Positions 28,770-36,644 of a DNA stretch of 64,000 nt are shown one piece after another. Positions within the stretch are counted from its first letter, which is position 1. Every line of letters starts with the position of its first letter. Both the position numbers and the translations under genes were made by a program. Location: contig NZ_CP091881.1 of the NCBI RefSeq assembly GCF_022163125.1, positions 8,922,501-8,986,500 on the forward strand, read 5' to 3'. The stretch is from Paenibacillus sp. HWE-109. Lineage in GTDB: Bacteria; Bacillota; Bacilli; Paenibacillales; NBRC-103111. The notes beneath the pieces were generated by a model. It saw only the letters and a program-made list of their open reading frames with translations, searched no databases and had not been told where the DNA came from.

Positions 28770-28871
28770 GGCAGAGCAGTCATCTGCATGCCTTAGAACG
28801 TAATCAGCCAACCATGCCAGTGGGGCTGAACACAATGTTAAACTTCATGGCAAAGCAGTCCTCTGTATGCC
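28770..28871 (+). other. paired near-identical hairpins downstream of the Met-rich gene
   Basis: Two 23-base segments, 28770-28792 and 28849-28871, share the pattern GGCA-RA-GCAG-TCMT-CTGY-A-TGCC. Each can fold with GGCA/TGCC and GCAG/CTGY pairs, and the differences keep pairing. Between them CAGCC...GGCTG (28805-28828) can form a third stem. Possibly a structured RNA or 3' element. Confidence 0.45.
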
Positions 28872-28928
28872 ATATTCTCCTTCGTTTCTAACCGTCCGAA
28901 TCTTCTATTTAAACACAATCCTACATTC

Positions 28929-29255
28929 TTAAACCTTATTTGCTTTAATTAACTTCACAATCTCAAGTCGTTTCAGCTTAAGCTCCCATACTTTCTCCCG
29001 CAATTGCTCTTCTTCGGTGGAGTTCTGCTTGTGATCCTTTAATTGTTGGAATAATTTCAGCATATTTCGGTTGATGGAATCAAACATTTGCCATAGTTGA
29101 AATTCAAATTGACGAGTCAAATGAAGCTCAAATTGATTTAATGTTTGGAGGATTTGTTGCTGCCATTCCGTATCTCCTAGTGCTAGAGCATAATTGTATA
29201 GATCAAGATGATCGTTAATCCAGGTTTGGGCAATGGGGTGTTTGTAAGTGAACAT
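28929..29255 (-). CDS. hypothetical helical protein
   Basis: A 108-residue soluble protein of no recognised family. It is largely helical, with aromatic-rich stretches (QFEFQLWQMFDSI) and a charged coiled-coil-like C terminus (about 75-105, EEEQLREKVWELKLKRLEIVK region). AAGGAGCTG lies eight bases before the ATG. It is alone on the minus strand between the Met-rich gene and a bidirectional terminator. Confidence 0.65.
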   Translation of the reverse strand: MFTYKHPIAQTWINDHLDLYNYALALGDTEWQQQILQTLNQFELHLTRQFEFQLWQMFDSINRNMLKLFQQLKDHKQNSTEEEQLREKVWELKLKRLEIVKLIKANKV

Positions 29256-29331
29256 CTTGAACAGCTCCTTTTTTTAAAACCTTATACCGAGTATTATACT
29301 AGGAATTATCAGGAATTCAAGTGCTATATAT

Positions 29332-29378
29332 AAAAAAAGTTGGATTTTGTGAAAAAAGATCTCACAAATCCAACTTTT
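29332..29378. terminator. terminator, mainly for the 3D-domain gene
   Basis: Arms AAAAAGTTGGATTTTGTG and CACAAATCCAACTTTTT are flanked by A and T runs on both sides, so it can work either way. It ends the minus-strand gene at 29386. Confidence 0.85.
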
Positions 29379-29385
29379 TATTTGT

Positions 29386-30177
29386 TTAATTTGATAATTT
29401 ATATACTTTAATGGTTTGGATGCCGAATTTTCTTAATGTTGTCTGGGAACCAGGAACAAAGATATCCAGGTGCTTTCCTTTAACAGAACCGCCAGTATCT
29501 GTTGCGTAGGCATACATGCCGCCTGCTGGTAACCCATTGAAGGTATAACCTTCTATATAGAGCTTTGATCCAAGCGGGATTACAGATGGATCAACAGCTA
29601 CAGTTCCAATGGAAAGGGGATTGCCGAGAAAATCTAGAGCTGCATATCCGCCATTTTCAGCAGGATCTGCAGAATAGACCGTCGATTGAAAGAGTTCATA
29701 ATCGGGTGCATGGTGATTGCCATCCTTGCTAAGTATCGCTATATTGCTGCTAGCGTCCCACTGAACGGGTATGTCGGAAGCATTGCTAAGAAAACGAAGA
29801 GGCACATAAACGCGGCCATCTTGGAATTCAGCATGGGTATCCATCATGACGGTGTTATTATCGATTTCTGCTTCTTTTTGACCCGAAACCAAAGTGATGG
29901 TGTGCTTGTCATTGTTCAGTACGACTTTGATTTGATTGCCTTCTTTGTGCCATTGCACGTCATAACCTAATTTCTCCGTTACGAAACGAACGGGTACTTG
30001 CGTGGCATGATTGCCATCCAGATAGGGCTGTGCATCCGGAAATTGCACCAGATCATCATTGACTTGCACTTTCACATCCATCTCGGCCGCGTGGGCGGAA
30101 CATGGGGAAAGAAAGCCTCCTGCCAAGACTGTTAAAGACACAGCAAGGCTAGTTAACCCTTTTGTAAGCTTATTCAA
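29386..30177 (-). CDS. secreted 3D-domain protein with stalk domain, riboswitch-controlled
   Basis: A 263-residue exported protein. The signal peptide ends at about Ala30 (SAHA). Two copper-amine-oxidase-type stalk segments follow (about 34-150, with QVPVRFVTEKLGYDV and YVPLRFLSNASDIPV). A C-terminal 3D domain has the three Asp in ATDTGGSVKGKHLDIFV, as in Rpf/YabE/MltA-type cell-wall lytic enzymes. The start is TTG: AAGGAGG (30186-30192) lies eight bases upstream. The ATG at 30195 is upstream of that RBS. A c-di-AMP aptamer covers the leader, so it is probably repressed when c-di-AMP is high. Confidence 0.85.
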   Translation of the reverse strand: MNKLTKGLTSLAVSLTVLAGGFLSPCSAHAAEMDVKVQVNDDLVQFPDAQPYLDGNHATQVPVRFVTEKLGYDVQWHKEGNQIKVVLNNDKHTITLVSGQKEAEIDNNTVMMDTHAEFQDGRVYVPLRFLSNASDIPVQWDASSNIAILSKDGNHHAPDYELFQSTVYSADPAENGGYAALDFLGNPLSIGTVAVDPSVIPLGSKLYIEGYTFNGLPAGGMYAYATDTGGSVKGKHLDIFVPGSQTTLRKFGIQTIKVYKLSN

Positions 30178-30196
30178 TTGGTGAGCCTCCTTCATG

Positions 30197-30323
30197 AGCC
30201 TTCGAGGTTAGTTGACGGGTTCGGGAAGAAGGTTCTCCCTAGTCTGCTCCGCGAAAGAGCAAATATTCACCCCAAGTAAATCGTCCCCCGTACCGGCACT
30301 TTGTCTGTGCACCGGACTCGGCT
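30197..30323 (-). promoter_or_regulatory. cyclic di-AMP riboswitch (ydaO-yuaA type)
   Basis: Read on the minus strand, the leader shows the aptamer core in order: GCCGAGTCCGG, TACGGGGGACGATTT, TTGGGGTGAATA, AGGGAGAACC, then CCCGAACCCGTCAACTAACC and CTCGAAGGC. This order and these words match the ydaO family, which binds c-di-AMP and often controls cell-wall hydrolases. P1 pairs AGCC (30320-30323) with GGCT (30197-30200). The aptamer ends four bases before the Shine-Dalgarno sequence, with no terminator between. Confidence 0.88.
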
Positions 30324-30392
30324 TTAGATAGTTTACCATCGAACATTCAGGCGGAACAACGACCAAAATATGGATGGTCCCAAAACCATACT

Positions 30393-30457
30393 GGACTTAG
30401 GTCTAGGAACAAAACAGTCGCGAGTCCGTTTTGAGCGGTACTTGTTTCAGCTAGAAT
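30393..30457 (+). promoter_or_regulatory. probable lia promoter with dyad
   Basis: A dyad GGAC-TTAG-GTCT (30393-30404) lies upstream of a weak -35 (TTTTGA) and a -10 TAGAAT (30452-30457) with 17-base spacing. A weak -35 with an upstream dyad suits an activated promoter such as the LiaR target in this family. Assignment of the dyad to LiaR is inference. Confidence 0.4.
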
Positions 30458-30493
30458 GAAGACATGAAGCAAACACGAAGGGCGGTTGGCAAG

Positions 30494-30790
30494 ATGAGGT
30501 TGGATCGATCAAAAAGTATCGCATTGCTTTTCATTACAGTAGGCTTACTGATTTGTTTACATCAATTTGGTCATTTAATGGGATGGCTGATTCCGGTGTC
30601 CATGGTGGTGTTGGGCTATGTCGGCATACAGAATGAAAAGAAAATAGGATGGTTGATTTTTGGCATAGGGGCTTTGATCTTGACGTTCAAATTGTCTGGA
30701 CTCCTGATTCTCGGTTTGGCTGTGTGGATGTTGGTTTATGGCTTCCGCTTGCTGAAGAAACAGGATGTTCCATCTAATCATGAATTTTAA
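30494..30790 (+). CDS. liaI: LiaI-like small membrane protein
   Basis: A 98-residue protein with three to four short membrane helices, placed first in a lia-type operon as LiaI is. LiaI anchors LiaH at the membrane in Bacillus. The frame begins at an ATG at 30464, but that base would be at the predicted transcription start, so the ATG at 30494 (after GAAGGGCGG) is preferred. The symbol rests on gene order as much as on sequence. Confidence 0.7.
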   Translation: MRLDRSKSIALLFITVGLLICLHQFGHLMGWLIPVSMVVLGYVGIQNEKKIGWLIFGIGALILTFKLSGLLILGLAVWMLVYGFRLLKKQDVPSNHEF

Positions 30791-30818
30791 TCGATGAGAA
30801 AATAGGAGGTGTGGCATA

Positions 30819-31463
30819 ATGAGCATATTGAATCGGATTGGTAAAATGGCTGAGACGGCCTGGCAGGAAGCTGCTTGCAAGCTGGATCAGCATGAGCGGG
30901 GAGGCAGCGCCTCAGAAGCGGGGCAGCGCGGGATCAAGGCGCTGGAACAGCGCTATGAGGAAGCGCTGCAGCATACGATAGAGCTGAGACGGCTATGTGT
31001 GAACGCCGAGGAGATGGCGCAGCTGCGGAGCGAGCAAGCTGAGCTGGCGATGCGCGCCGGCGAAGAGGACCTCGCGCGGATGGCACTGCAAGAGAAGCTG
31101 CGCGAGGAAGCCGCTAGCGAGCAGTTCCGCGCGCAATACGCAAGCAGCCAGGACTTGTGCCTGGCGCTTGCGGATGAATTGCGCGGGCTGCGTGCCGGGC
31201 ACGCAGCAGGTGAACGGCAGCCGGAAGGCGGGCTGCCGCCGAAGGATGCTCGCGACACATGGCGCGAGCTGGAAGTGACCGGCCGCGAGCTTGGCCGGGA
31301 AGCGCTGCAAGGCCTCCGCGTCGCGGGCCGCCTGTCGCGTGAGACGCTGAAGGAAGCCGGCGGCAATCTTCAGCAGGAGCTGCGCTCGCTGCGCGGCAAG
31401 CTCAAGCAGGATTGGCAGCATCAGAGCTTCAGCGAAGAAAAGGACTCGAGCGGCAAGAAATAG
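30819..31463 (+). CDS. liaH: PspA/IM30-family protein LiaH
   Basis: A 214-residue, almost wholly helical coiled-coil protein related to phage-shock protein A. LiaH is the main effector of the envelope stress response to cell-wall antibiotics and forms large rings at the membrane. N-terminal amphipathic MSILNRIGKMAETAW is typical. The middle (Arg/Glu/Ala-rich, about 45-180) is much richer in GC than its neighbours. AGGAGGTG precedes the ATG. It sits between liaI and liaF. Confidence 0.85.
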   Translation: MSILNRIGKMAETAWQEAACKLDQHERGGSASEAGQRGIKALEQRYEEALQHTIELRRLCVNAEEMAQLRSEQAELAMRAGEEDLARMALQEKLREEAASEQFRAQYASSQDLCLALADELRGLRAGHAAGERQPEGGLPPKDARDTWRELEVTGRELGREALQGLRVAGRLSRETLKEAGGNLQQELRSLRGKLKQDWQHQSFSEEKDSSGKK

Positions 31464-31551
31464 CCGCGAATCATCGTGCAGCGCCGGAGACACGGCGCAC
31501 CGCATGACCTTCAAGATTCACGAAAAAGCCTTGCCGATCAAGGATTTCATC

Positions 31552-31580
31552 TTGGAGGTCGTCCATTCTTATGGTATGCT
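31552..31580 (+). promoter_or_regulatory. possible internal promoter for liaFSR
   Basis: TTGGAG, 17 bases, TATGCT, about 50 bases before the liaF start. It would allow basal synthesis of the regulators apart from liaIH. Pattern-based only. Confidence 0.35.
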
Positions 31581-31629
31581 AGGGTTCTATATCAGCTATT
31601 TAAATTTGGCAGCCAGAGGAGGTGCAGCG

Positions 31630-32292
31630 ATGGGCGAAGAAACCAAAAACAACCGCAGCCGGAATACAGCACTTGTGCTGATTGGAGCCGGTCTTTTTTT
31701 GCTTCTAGACCATACGATAGGCTTTTTCCCCATTCTTGCGATTATCCTCGTCTTGCTTGGTATTCATCGGGTTCGTTCACGTAAAGAACGCAAGGGCTAT
31801 GTGTTGATCGGCATCGGGGCGGTCATCTTATTCGGAGATCACATTACAATTGTGTTTTCTATTGTTTTAATTTCACTAGGCCTGTTTTTTATACGGTCGA
31901 AGCAAGTGCACAAGGACGATACGTATATTCAAAAGCAAAAGCTGATGGACAGCGTCCGCTTGGGCCGCGAGCCGTGGATTTTGCGCAACAGCTCGACTTG
32001 GTACATTATCGGTGAAACGTATATTGATCTCTCCCTTGCGATTCTGGAACAAAAAGAAACCACGTTGATTCTACAAGGGGTCGTCGGTGATGTGGACATT
32101 AAAGTGCCTGATGATATCGGTGTCTCCGTAGCTACTTCCGTGACTTTTGGACAAATTCAGGTGGCCAATGAGAAGGAATCCGGCGTAATGAACAAATTAA
32201 CATGGCAATCACCCAACTATGAGCACTGTGATCATCGTGTGAAACTAGTTCTTTCCTACATCGTAGGAGATATCAAGATTAAAGTAATGTAA
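31630..32292 (+). CDS. liaF: LiaF-type negative regulator of LiaRS
   Basis: A 220-residue membrane protein. N-terminal helices (about 12-30, 32-48, 56-70 and 75-92) are followed by a C-terminal domain of beta character (DLSLAILEQKETTLILQG, then GDVDIKVPDDIGV), as in LiaF/VraT. LiaF keeps the LiaS kinase off in unstressed cells. The ATG chosen has AGAGGAGGTG seven bases upstream; the frame is open from 31504. The kinase follows at once. Confidence 0.85.
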   Translation: MGEETKNNRSRNTALVLIGAGLFLLLDHTIGFFPILAIILVLLGIHRVRSRKERKGYVLIGIGAVILFGDHITIVFSIVLISLGLFFIRSKQVHKDDTYIQKQKLMDSVRLGREPWILRNSSTWYIIGETYIDLSLAILEQKETTLILQGVVGDVDIKVPDDIGVSVATSVTFGQIQVANEKESGVMNKLTWQSPNYEHCDHRVKLVLSYIVGDIKIKVM

Positions 32293-32317
32293 CGTAGTGG
32301 AGGAGGTTCAGTACCTA

Positions 32318-33379
32318 TTGGACGGCTATAAACGGCGATTAACCAACATGATATGGCGCAGTATGGCTGAATCAATCATCTTTAGTTTCTTTGTCTTAGG
32401 CGCTATTATTTATTTTTTGCAATCACGCAATTTGATCGTGCCGTTTGCGAACTGGCAGGAAGGCGTGAAGTTTACCTTTATGGCGATCTTGATCATCGGC
32501 AGCATAGGAGCAGGCTATGGCTATTGGAATAGCAGTCGTATAACAAGGCGGCTTGAGCCGATGATGGAAACGATGATTCTACTGGAAAAAGGCACATTTT
32601 CCCGTGAAGGCTTCGAATATGGGGAAGATGAAATTGGCCGTCTCAGCGAGCAGTTGGGGCGGATTATGAAGCGCTGGGAAGAACAGGTTACTTCCTTGCA
32701 GCGATTGTCCAACGATAATGCCGAGCTCGCAGAGAAGGCCAAATTATCCGCGGTTATTGAAGAGCGGCAGCGGTTGGCGCGGGAGCTTCATGATGCGGTG
32801 AGCCAGCAGTTGTTTGCGATCTCGATGACCGCAACGGCGGTTGGGCGGACGTTGGACAAGGATTTCGAGAAGGCCAAGCGCCAAATCCATTTGATTGAGG
32901 AAATGGCCTCTGTGGCGCAGTCCGAGATGAGGGCTTTGCTGCTCCATCTAAGACCGATTCATCTGGAAGGCAAACGGCTGTCAGAAGGGCTTGTGGAGCT
33001 GCTGAAGGAGCTCGCTGCGAAGGTCCCGATGGCGATCACGTGGGATATGGACGAAGAAATTCGTTTAAATAAAGGGATTGAAGATCATTTATTCCGGATT
33101 GTGCAGGAGGCTCTCTCGAATGCACTGCGTCATTCCAAGGCGAACAAGCTGGAAGTGAAGCTGCTGCATCGTCCGGACGGTGTTCGTCTGGCAATTCGTG
33201 ATGATGGCGTCGGCTTTGAATTGGATGCGAAGAAGCTCACTTCTTATGGCATCGTATCGATGAAGGAGCGGGTCAACGAAATTGGCGGCTCAGTAGACAT
33301 TATCACAGCACCGGATCGTGGAACACGGATTGAAATCAGGGTGCCTATACTTGCTTCTGAACTTGTTGCTGAAGGCTAG
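32318..33379 (+). CDS. liaS: LiaS-type sensor histidine kinase
   Basis: NarL-partner kinase of 353 residues. Two membrane helices (about 17-38 and 49-70) with a short loop are followed by HAMP (to about 125), HisKA_3 with the phospho-acceptor His in RLARELHDAVSQQLF, and an ATPase domain with QEALSNALRHS and DDGVGF. The short extracellular loop is the intramembrane-sensing type seen in LiaS. GGAGGAGG lies 11 bases before this TTG and overlaps the first codons of the alternative GTG at 32297, so TTG is preferred. liaR follows. Confidence 0.9.
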   Translation: MDGYKRRLTNMIWRSMAESIIFSFFVLGAIIYFLQSRNLIVPFANWQEGVKFTFMAILIIGSIGAGYGYWNSSRITRRLEPMMETMILLEKGTFSREGFEYGEDEIGRLSEQLGRIMKRWEEQVTSLQRLSNDNAELAEKAKLSAVIEERQRLARELHDAVSQQLFAISMTATAVGRTLDKDFEKAKRQIHLIEEMASVAQSEMRALLLHLRPIHLEGKRLSEGLVELLKELAAKVPMAITWDMDEEIRLNKGIEDHLFRIVQEALSNALRHSKANKLEVKLLHRPDGVRLAIRDDGVGFELDAKKLTSYGIVSMKERVNEIGGSVDIITAPDRGTRIEIRVPILASELVAEG

Positions 33380-33420
33380 CTGAGGAGTCAAGAAATCGTT
33401 TGGAGTGAGAGGAGAAGCAA

Positions 33421-34068
33421 ATGGACGACGCTTTGATTAAAGTTTTGCTTGTCGATGACCATGAAATGGTAAGAATCGGACTCGCAGCCGTATTAGGAAC
33501 AGAGGATGGCATTGAAGTGGTGGGAGAGGCTAGCAATGGCCATGACGGCATTCGGCTTGCTCAGGAATATCGACCTGATGTCGTATTGATGGATCTAGTT
33601 ATGGAAGGCATGGACGGGATCGAAACGACGAGGAAGCTGCTGCAATTGTACCCGGATTGCAAAGTCATCGTGTTGACGAGCTTCCTGGATGATGAGAAAA
33701 TGTATCCAGTGATAGAAGCAGGAGCATTCAGCTATTTGCTCAAAACGTCACGCGCTTCTGAGATCGCGCAAGCGATCAGAGCGGCCGCCAAGGGGCAGTC
33801 GATTCTGGAGTCGCAGGTGGCCTCCAAGATCATGAACCGGTTTCGCCAGCCAAAGCCTGTCGCGGCGCCGCATGAGGAATTGACGGATCGCGAGATGGAA
33901 GTGCTGCGGTTGATCGCGAAGGGCAAGTCGAACCAAGAGTTGGCGGACGATTTGTTCATTGGTGTGAAGACCGTGAAATTCCACGTTACGAATGTACTTG
34001 CCAAATTAGGTGTTGAAGATCGCACGCAAGCGGCGATTTATGCATTTAAGCATGGGTTGGCAGAATAG
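33421..34068 (+). CDS. liaR: LiaR-type response regulator
   Basis: NarL/FixJ-family regulator of 215 residues. The receiver has LLVDDHEMVR, phospho-acceptor Asp in VVLMDLVMEGMDG and Lys in YLLKTSRA. The LuxR-type HTH is LTDREMEVLRLIAKGKSNQE, then LFIGVKTVKFHVTNVLAKL. Partner of the kinase just upstream, and expected to activate liaIH. Start ATG after GTGAGAGGAG. Confidence 0.93.
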   Translation: MDDALIKVLLVDDHEMVRIGLAAVLGTEDGIEVVGEASNGHDGIRLAQEYRPDVVLMDLVMEGMDGIETTRKLLQLYPDCKVIVLTSFLDDEKMYPVIEAGAFSYLLKTSRASEIAQAIRAAAKGQSILESQVASKIMNRFRQPKPVAAPHEELTDREMEVLRLIAKGKSNQELADDLFIGVKTVKFHVTNVLAKLGVEDRTQAAIYAFKHGLAE

Positions 34069-34100
34069 CAGTAGCAGCTAAGTTACAAGGAGCGATAAGG

Positions 34101-34649
34101 ATGAATTTATTAAAGCAAATCTGGAGCTGGTTCGGTTCCATTGCCATTTCGTTTGTACTAGTCGTATTTCTTGGTGTGTTTGTGTTCCAATCCACGAAGG
34201 TTATGGGTCATTCAATGGACCCTACGCTGCATGACACTCAGCGCGTGTACGTGTCTAAACTGTCTCATACGTTTAATTATGAACCCAACTATGGTGATAT
34301 TGTCATCATTGATTCGCGTGTTGACATGAAACGTACGTTCAAAAACGATTTGCTCGACAGTCCGCTGCTTAGTCTGTTCACCAAAGGCGATGACAATCAT
34401 GTCTGGATCAAACGCATAATTGGCAAGCCTGGAGATCAATTAGAGCTCAAAGATGATAAAATGTACCGCAATGGGCAACTGCTCGATGAGCCCTATATCA
34501 ATGAGGCTATGCGGACAAACGGCAACAAGCAATGGAAAGTGCCGGATGATCATGTTTTTGTGATGGGAGATAATCGCAATAATAGCATGGATAGCCGTGT
34601 GATCGGCTTTGTTCCACTGGATCATGTTTTAGGCAAAAAGTTATTTTAA
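34101..34649 (+). CDS. lepB: signal peptidase I
   Basis: Removes signal peptides from exported proteins at the outer face of the membrane. A single N-terminal helix (about 11-30) is followed by the catalytic Ser38 in VMGHSMDPTL and Lys104 in VWIKRIIGKPGD, and box E VMGDNRNNSMDSR. At 182 residues it is the short Gram-positive type. ACAAGGAG precedes the ATG. It follows liaR by 32 bases and may be co-transcribed with it. Confidence 0.95.
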   Translation: MNLLKQIWSWFGSIAISFVLVVFLGVFVFQSTKVMGHSMDPTLHDTQRVYVSKLSHTFNYEPNYGDIVIIDSRVDMKRTFKNDLLDSPLLSLFTKGDDNHVWIKRIIGKPGDQLELKDDKMYRNGQLLDEPYINEAMRTNGNKQWKVPDDHVFVMGDNRNNSMDSRVIGFVPLDHVLGKKLF

Positions 34650-34654
34650 CAGCA

Positions 34655-34709
34655 AACGGCCCTCGAGGTGAGCATGCAGGCGCATGAGCATCGCGAGGGC
34701 CGTTATTTT
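34655..34709. terminator. terminator after signal peptidase gene
   Basis: Arms AACGGCCCTCG and CGAGGGCCGTT with an inner stem, then ATTTT. It can also serve the convergent gene. Confidence 0.85.
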
Positions 34710-34712
34710 GGT

Positions 34713-35432
34713 TTACATCTGAGCGTCGAGCAGCAATCCGCTCATCGGAACGGGCAAGTATGCTTGCAGCTGTGAGCGATATTGGCCGTAGGGCTTCAGC
34801 GGCGAACTGGAGAGCTGAAAGAAAGACTCGGAAGGCAATTGCTGCAACTGGCCAAGTGAGTTCGCTAAGGACGCCGCGAAGCTCGTCACGCTGCCTAGAC
34901 TTTTGCGCAGTGAGCCTGACGGGTTAATAAGCTGATGATGCAGCTCATCTTCCGCCAGCTCCAAGGTGCCGTCATCGAGGTTGGTAATGCCGATCTCTTG
35001 CAAGGCATAAGGCTTAGCCGCTTGCTCAAACCCGTTCAGCAATGAACGGTTCAAGTATTCAGGTGAATCCTTTAAGCTATTTTGAAATTGATTATAAGTA
35101 TCAACAAATTGACGGATAGGTTCTAGGATAGTTTCGCTATCGGCATCTGCATGGAGGGAAGTTGCTGGGAAAGCAGCCGTGGATAGGCGAGCGTTCATTA
35201 AGGATTGTGCGGACTGTTTGACCACTTGGGCGGATTGAACAAATCCGGCCACCCCTTTGGCGGCTTTCTGGGCGAATTGCTTGTAAGGCAGTCCCTCGAA
35301 GGGCATGTTCAGAGATTCCCTTACGGTGGTTGACTTCCCACCGGAGGTCGCCCGGACGGCGCTGACACGGTAATAATCCTTATGGGTCTGATAGCTGCTT
35401 ATCGCTGTGATTGGTGGATAGGCATTGATCAT
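34713..35432 (-). CDS. hypothetical protein with FliD-like features
   Basis: A 239-residue protein of uncertain family. The central part (about 100-165, with IRQFVDTYNQFQNSL and LQEIGITNLDDGTLELAED) resembles the C-terminal region of flagellar cap protein FliD. The usual FliD N-terminal coiled coil and length are absent, and there are no flagellar genes near. AATGAGGTG precedes the ATG. A FliD relation is a weak suggestion only. Confidence 0.6.
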   Translation of the reverse strand: MINAYPPITAISSYQTHKDYYRVSAVRATSGGKSTTVRESLNMPFEGLPYKQFAQKAAKGVAGFVQSAQVVKQSAQSLMNARLSTAAFPATSLHADADSETILEPIRQFVDTYNQFQNSLKDSPEYLNRSLLNGFEQAAKPYALQEIGITNLDDGTLELAEDELHHQLINPSGSLRKSLGSVTSFAASLANSLGQLQQLPSESFFQLSSSPLKPYGQYRSQLQAYLPVPMSGLLLDAQM

Positions 35433-35596
35433 TCAAAACACCTCATTTCGCTTATGTATAGTATACCATTCGCAAGCACTGGGGTAAATTGGTACTTACT
35501 GCGTTCGAACAAATAAGATGTGTGTTTGGAGAGGGGGTCATTTCACGAATAACCGACATAAGATAGCATTATTGCTTCTTGTGGAGGCGGTGCCCT

Positions 35597-36043
35597 ATGA
35601 TTCGCAAACGATTGCCTTCTGTTGACGACCGGGCAATCCATCGATTGGTTGTTGAACAGTTAGTACCCTTTTCCAGGTTATATGACACAGGTGCTTCTAT
35701 AACTTTCTCGGAAATACGCAAGCGGCTGAACCATAACAAAACATTTGTCCTTGCCAAAGGCTTGAAACAACCCTTCGGTTTCATCTCGGTAATCCGCAAA
35801 TCGCATGTTTTGTTCGTGGATATGCTGGCCATTGATGCCCGTGAACAGGGCAAAGGCAGGGGGCGCGAGCTGATGAAGATGGCTGAAGACTTTGGAAAAA
35901 GTGAGCGCTGCCAATCCGCGGAGCTTTTTGTCGACGACAGCAACCCTAACGCCATCGGTTTCTATGCCAGACAGGGATATGAGATCAAAGAATACCTTGC
36001 AGAGTTGAGCTGCTACCGAATGAGTAAACGGATCGGCCGATAG
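35597..36043 (+). CDS. GNAT-family N-acetyltransferase
   Basis: A 148-residue acetyltransferase of the GNAT fold. VDMLAIDAREQGKGRGRELM contains the acetyl-CoA pyrophosphate loop (Q-x-x-G-x-G/A pattern as QGKGRG). AELFVDDSNPNAIGFYARQGYE is the usual C-terminal half. The acceptor is unknown. The ATG chosen follows GTGGAGGCGG; the frame is open from 35579. A terminator follows 8 bases after the stop. Confidence 0.85.
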   Translation: MIRKRLPSVDDRAIHRLVVEQLVPFSRLYDTGASITFSEIRKRLNHNKTFVLAKGLKQPFGFISVIRKSHVLFVDMLAIDAREQGKGRGRELMKMAEDFGKSERCQSAELFVDDSNPNAIGFYARQGYEIKEYLAELSCYRMSKRIGR

Positions 36044-36050
36044 GTGAGAG

Positions 36051-36096
36051 GGGCTGTCTTCAAGTAGACGTATCTACCTGAAAACAGCCGTTTTTT
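36051..36096. terminator. terminator between convergent genes
   Basis: Arms GGCTGTCTTCAAGTAGA and TCTACCTGAAAACAGCC (two mismatched positions), then TTTTTTT. Confidence 0.85.
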
Positions 36097-36452
36097 TATG
36101 CGCTGAAGATGGCTGAAATTTGGCTAAGCGGAATGTTTAGGGCTGCCATCGGTGTCTGGGCTGCGCCCCAAAAGAGCGGAAGACCAAAGGATGAATAGTT
36201 GGTAGGGATGGGATTCAGCGACGGATGATGACTTGCTGGTTTCGTTTGTTTCGTTTTTAAAGACTTGCTCGGTTTACCTTTTTTGGCTGTAGAGCTGAGT
36301 TTGGGACTAGTTTCTTCATTGAGAATTAAGCTGTTTTTTTCTACACGACTTAGGACACCATAGATTTCGGAACCATTGATCAAATAAATGAGAACAGGCT
36401 TTCCGCAAAAGCTGCGACAGGATTTTTCTGTAATCGGATGAATGGGCTGCAT
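36096..36452 (-). CDS. hypothetical protein with Sm-like N-terminal segment
   Basis: A 118-residue protein not assigned to a family. Residues 13-48 (CGKPVLIYLINGSEIYGVL, then SRVEKNSLILNEE) have the strand-loop-strand pattern with G-x-x-I/V-x-L-x-N-G-x-x-I/V-x-G seen in Sm1 motifs of Sm/Hfq-like RNA-binding folds. A basic Lys/Ser-rich linker (about 52-75) and a hydrophobic C terminus follow. GGAGGTG precedes the ATG. The Sm resemblance is by eye. Confidence 0.6.
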   Translation of the reverse strand: MQPIHPITEKSCRSFCGKPVLIYLINGSEIYGVLSRVEKNSLILNEETSPKLSSTAKKGKPSKSLKTKQTKPASHHPSLNPIPTNYSSFGLPLFWGAAQTPMAALNIPLSQISAIFSA

Positions 36453-36581
36453 AAGGTTAAGGGCACCTCCGTAGTATTGTGTACTGTAGCCTATTCGGTG
36501 CTAGTGCGATCGGTATAGACAAATGTCTAGTTTGGTATAAGAAAATGTTATTAGTAAAAATACTCAGAAAAGTTGAATAGC

Positions 36582-36610
36582 TTGACAATTTTAGGTATGC
36601 TAAGCATATT
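36582..36610 (+). promoter_or_regulatory. zwf promoter
   Basis: TTGACA, 17 bases, CATATT, ending 34 bases before the zwf ATG; it fits the vegetative consensus. Confidence 0.6.
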
Positions 36611-36644
36611 GACTTTATTCTAATAGAGAAAGAATGATGCATAG

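Noticed and set aside
28406..28789. Histidine-rich frames on the minus strand opposite the Met-rich gene
   Set aside because: Repeated ATG reads as CAT on the other strand, which makes His runs. The + frame has the ribosome site and the sensible start; the minus frames have none.
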